DNA of 7,450 bases from an uncultured bacterium (lineage in GTDB: Bacteria > Patescibacteriota > Microgenomatia > UBA1406 > GWC2-37-13), in NCBI GenBank assembly GCA_937914905.1, contig CALESU010000065.1, positions 1-7,450 on the forward strand. The letters are read 5' to 3'. A program made the position numbers and the translations under genes. Positions within the stretch are counted from its first letter, which is position 1. The number at the start of each line of letters is the position of its first letter. The notes beneath the pieces are model-generated. The model did not search any database. It had not been told where the DNA came from and saw only the letters and a program-made list of their open reading frames with translations. Positions 5,449 through 7,450 of the stretch are shown one piece after another.

Positions 5449-5799
5449 ATGTCGTATAGCAGAACATATGGAGGCTCAATTTGGACTGATCACGCGCTCT
5501 CAAGGCTTAAAGAGCGCAGAATTCCTCAAGAGGTGGCATGGCGTGCATTCAAGTATCCAGAATCAACTATAAAGGGAAGAAAGCAAGGAAGTTTTGAATG
5601 TGTTAAAACGCAACATGGGAGAGCAATTTCTGTGGTCGCAAAACAAAATGATCGGAGAGAATGGCTTATTTTATCAGCATGGGCAGAGCCTCCCTACCCT
5701 GGCTCCGTGGATTTAAAACCCACATCAAAAACACAATCTCTGTTTCGTTGGATCACAAACAAGATCGTGGCGATGTTTTCAAGGAGTCGCAACTCGTGA
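5449..5799 (+). CDS. DUF4258 domain-containing protein
   Basis: A 116-residue protein resembling the DUF4258 family. The core is at about 10-88: WTDHALSRLKERRI at 12-25 with the conserved His15 and spaced Arg residues, PQEV and a following helix, a strand containing GSFECVKTQHGRAISVVAK, then the terminal strand LILSAWAEPPYPGS. This strand with its PP-x-PG end is the family signature as I remember it in CPR proteins. Members are small and their role is unproven; some resemble RelE/BrnT-like toxin folds, but no antitoxin gene is adjacent here, so I do not call a toxin-antitoxin pair. Beyond the core, residues 93-116 form a Lys/Arg-rich amphipathic tail (FRWITNKIVAMFSR) that could bind membrane or nucleic acid. 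It is transcribed divergently from the propeller-pilin gene and converges on the 501-residue gene 21 bases downstream. Confidence 0.75.
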   Translation: MSYSRTYGGSIWTDHALSRLKERRIPQEVAWRAFKYPESTIKGRKQGSFECVKTQHGRAISVVAKQNDRREWLILSAWAEPPYPGSVDLKPTSKTQSLFRWITNKIVAMFSRSRNS

Positions 5800-5812
5800 C
5801 CTCACTTTTTTT
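5784..5812 (+). terminator. Possible weak intrinsic terminator after the DUF4258 gene
   Basis: An imperfect five-pair stem (GAGTC at 5784-5788 with GA-C-TC within 5798-5803, one bulged C) is followed two bases later by seven T residues at 5806-5812. The stem overlaps the stop codon. It is short and weak, so the T-run is the stronger part of the signal. Confidence 0.3.
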
Positions 5813-5820
5813 GACCGCTC

Positions 5821-7326
5821 CTACTCTGGCATTTTTTCCAACATGATACTTTCGCTGGCAGATGGCGCTGGAACGGCCTCTGAGTCAAGAACAGGAGCTT
5901 CTAGGGTCTCCATTCCTGAAACAGGTTCGAGCATCTCTCTATCGGTTTTAATAGGTTCTGACATGCCAGCCTCTTTCATATAGGGCATGGGCATAGGTGG
6001 AATATTCATAGAGTCATTCCTTCCAAAAAAGAGAATTACACCTCCCAGAATGAATAAGAGGACGATCCAAACTAGAGAGAAGCCTGTGTACCAAGCCCCA
6101 GTAACAAGACCTTTTTTGTGAAATAGGATGCCCGGGGGCAAAATAAGCAACAACCAAAATACTCCCGCCGAAAATGCAGTGAGAATCAATACGGCAAAAT
6201 TGGTCAACTCATAATACCCCCAATAGTCAAATGCCATACGAGCAAAATACACAAACAAAGCGTAGACCCCAGAAATTAAAATGGCAAAAAAGCTCCCACT
6301 CGCGCTAAAGATGACGGTGCGCAACATGTTGCTACTTTTTTTGGGATCTTTTGGAGTTGAAGATTTTGTGCGCTTGTTCATCCAAATGGCAAGTCCGACA
6401 AGTGCAAGTATTAGCCCTACTATGACTCCCATGATGATCAGAATTTCAGTTCCATAAAGAGAAAGGTATGACTTCGCAAATCCTCCCGTGACCTCAAACG
6501 AGTCATTGGGACTCAAGTATTTTGATGTTTTGACGATCGTTCCTTGTCCGATCTGTGAGATAGTATTATCAAGCTGTGGAGAATAAAATACTTCTCGCGC
6601 CATGGCAACTGCTCCCCCAATGGGAGACATGTCTACCCCGGAATAATAATCCATAGCAACGTGAACACCCCTCATCCTCTTGGGAATATCGGTAGAAATC
6701 CCCACAGAGAGATTTTGAATTGCCTCATTGATTTGGAGCGTTTTAAAGGTGTAGTTGGTAGCTCCACTCCACTGAGTTTTGGCAGAATTTTTTAACAAAT
6801 AGCCAAGTACATAACTTCCTCCTGATGTGGGCTTAACTGGTTTAGGAAGTGTTACTTTCACTTTATTATCTGAAATCGATGCTTCGGCTTGGTAATACTG
6901 CGTTTTGTCCCACCAATAATCAAAGTAGTTTGGTTCTTGGTACTCAAGACAGCGGGGAGTTTCGGGAACATATATATTGCGCACACTATCAAATCGTTGA
7001 GGTTCAGAATTGACGCACCTTTTTTCACGAATAATTTGAAACGCAACGGGTTGTTCAAGCGTTCCGCTAGGGACCGTGAGTGTTACTTCTGAAAGAGGAG
7101 ATCCGCTCGAGTTGGTAAATGTTCCTACCATAAAGACCATTGCATCCCCATTTTCCCGGTAAGTAACACTATATCTATGATCTTGTCCAAAGAGAGAGCC
7201 AATAGTAATAGTTTCAATCGGAGGCATTTCGGCGTCTGTTTGGGATGGAATCGATGGAGTTGCTGCGCTCGCAACGGGAACAAAAACCATACAAAAGAGT
7301 GTTAGAAGCGAAATGATTTTATGCAT
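5821..7326 (-). CDS. Exported multi-span membrane protein of unknown function
   Basis: A 501-residue protein I do not recognise. Residues 1-21 are a signal peptide (MHKII start, hydrophobic core, VASA-A cleavage). About 22-290 is a predicted extracytoplasmic region of beta-rich character with two cysteines, C104 and C126, 22 residues apart and likely to form a disulfide. Four hydrophobic helices follow: about 293-316, 337-363, 375-400 and 412-435, with a basic loop between the first two (NKRTKSSTPKDPKK). The tail from about 438 is rich in Met, Pro and Glu and looks disordered. The layout, a large outer domain followed by four helices and a disordered tail, recalls DUF2207-like or sensor/anchor membrane proteins, but I see no motif to assign one. 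The ATG at 7326 begins the signal peptide directly. It is divergent from a gene cut by the right edge. Confidence 0.8.
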   Translation of the reverse strand: MHKIISLLTLFCMVFVPVASAATPSIPSQTDAEMPPIETITIGSLFGQDHRYSVTYRENGDAMVFMVGTFTNSSGSPLSEVTLTVPSGTLEQPVAFQIIREKRCVNSEPQRFDSVRNIYVPETPRCLEYQEPNYFDYWWDKTQYYQAEASISDNKVKVTLPKPVKPTSGGSYVLGYLLKNSAKTQWSGATNYTFKTLQINEAIQNLSVGISTDIPKRMRGVHVAMDYYSGVDMSPIGGAVAMAREVFYSPQLDNTISQIGQGTIVKTSKYLSPNDSFEVTGGFAKSYLSLYGTEILIIMGVIVGLILALVGLAIWMNKRTKSSTPKDPKKSSNMLRTVIFSASGSFFAILISGVYALFVYFARMAFDYWGYYELTNFAVLILTAFSAGVFWLLLILPPGILFHKKGLVTGAWYTGFSLVWIVLLFILGGVILFFGRNDSMNIPPMPMPYMKEAGMSEPIKTDREMLEPVSGMETLEAPVLDSEAVPAPSASESIMLEKMPE

Positions 7327-7336
7327 ATGGTTCTAG

Positions 7337-7342
7337 TGTATA
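7337..7342 (-). promoter_or_regulatory. Putative -10 of the 501-residue membrane protein gene
   Basis: TATACA on the minus strand at 7337-7342 predicts transcription from about 7330, leaving a leader of about four bases before the ATG at 7326. No Shine-Dalgarno sequence lies between them and no strong -35 is visible. The fit follows the spacing seen at most other genes here. Confidence 0.4.
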
Positions 7343-7376
7343 TCTTTGCGATAAATCACGCAACCGAAGGCGTACG

Positions 7377-7385
7377 TGGTACAAT
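7377..7385 (+). promoter_or_regulatory. Putative extended -10 promoter of the right-edge gene
   Basis: TGGTACAAT at 7377-7385 is an extended -10 on the plus strand. It lies in a 13-base stretch (7374-7386) identical to the one carrying the putative internal promoter before VKOR-PyrD (1077-1089, minus strand). The expected start is about 7392, which suits an ATG at 7418 better than a TTG at 7388. Confidence 0.4.
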
Positions 7386-7387
7386 AA

Positions 7388-7450
7388 TTGTTCGTAAAAA
7401 AAATCATTCTCATTCTAATGTGCTTGGCCGTTCTGGGAGCGATATATACG
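7388..7450 (+). CDS. N-terminus of a membrane or exported protein (partial, cut by window edge)
   Basis: A frame open to the right edge begins at a TTG at 7388, with an in-frame ATG at 7418. From the TTG it reads a basic pair (VKK) followed by a hydrophobic run, IILILMCLAVLGAIYT, a typical signal peptide or membrane anchor. From the ATG the same hydrophobic run remains but without the basic lead. The TTG favours a normal signal sequence; the predicted transcription start near 7392 favours the ATG. Only 21 codons are visible, so neither family nor start can be settled. The gene would be divergent from the 501-residue membrane protein gene. Confidence 0.45.
   Translation, partial: MFVKKIILILMCLAVLGAIYT

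Noticed and set aside
5449..5799. DUF4258 gene as the toxin of a toxin-antitoxin pair
   Set aside because: No small partner gene lies upstream or downstream on the same strand; the neighbours are divergent and convergent.

Overview
The window looks like a chromosomal segment from a bacterium of the Candidate Phyla Radiation (Patescibacteria), possibly from the Microgenomates side. This is inferred from protein style only: a propeller-pilin fusion ending in a VirB2/TrbC-like module with an ITSGGDK segment, a short divergent TruB with GYAGRLDP in place of the usual GHTG-LDP, a DUF4258 protein with the SAWxxPPYPG ending, and a CPR-like PyrD. The standard genetic code fits every gene. No rRNA, tRNA, CRISPR array, insertion sequence or phage gene was seen.

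Layout, left to right. (1) 1-1071, minus strand: an open reading frame that runs off the left edge. It encodes a four-helix VKOR (vitamin K epoxide reductase) domain fused to a dihydroorotate dehydrogenase. (2) 1068-2357, minus: an FAD-dependent amine-oxidase-like oxidoreductase, whose stop overlaps the VKOR-PyrD start as ATGA. (3) 2424-2546, plus: a 40-residue predicted single-span membrane protein, divergent from the FAD gene. (4) 2559-3302, minus: a VIT1/CCC1-type Fe/Mn transporter. (5) 3352-4116, plus: TruB-like tRNA pseudouridine synthase, divergent from the transporter. (6) 4129-5373, minus: a secreted four-repeat beta-propeller fused to a pilin-like two-helix membrane module. (7) 5449-5799, plus: a DUF4258 protein. 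(8) 5821-7326, minus: an unrecognised 501-residue exported membrane protein. (9) From about 7388, plus: the start of another membrane or exported protein, cut by the right edge. Coding density is very high, and no gap exceeds about 80 bases.

Two themes stand out. First, the VKOR-PyrD fusion joins two quinone-linked activities, extracytoplasmic disulfide formation and dihydroorotate oxidation, in one membrane polypeptide. Its dehydrogenase half also mixes class 2 architecture with a class 1-like cysteine at the catalytic-base position. Two exported proteins in the same window carry cysteine pairs that could be substrates of such an oxidative folding system. Second, most genes lack a Shine-Dalgarno sequence and instead have a good -10 hexamer whose expected transcription start falls on, or within a few bases of, the start codon. 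Three, perhaps four, of the intergenic gaps are compact divergent promoter pairs of this type. This suggests that leaderless or near-leaderless transcripts are the local norm.
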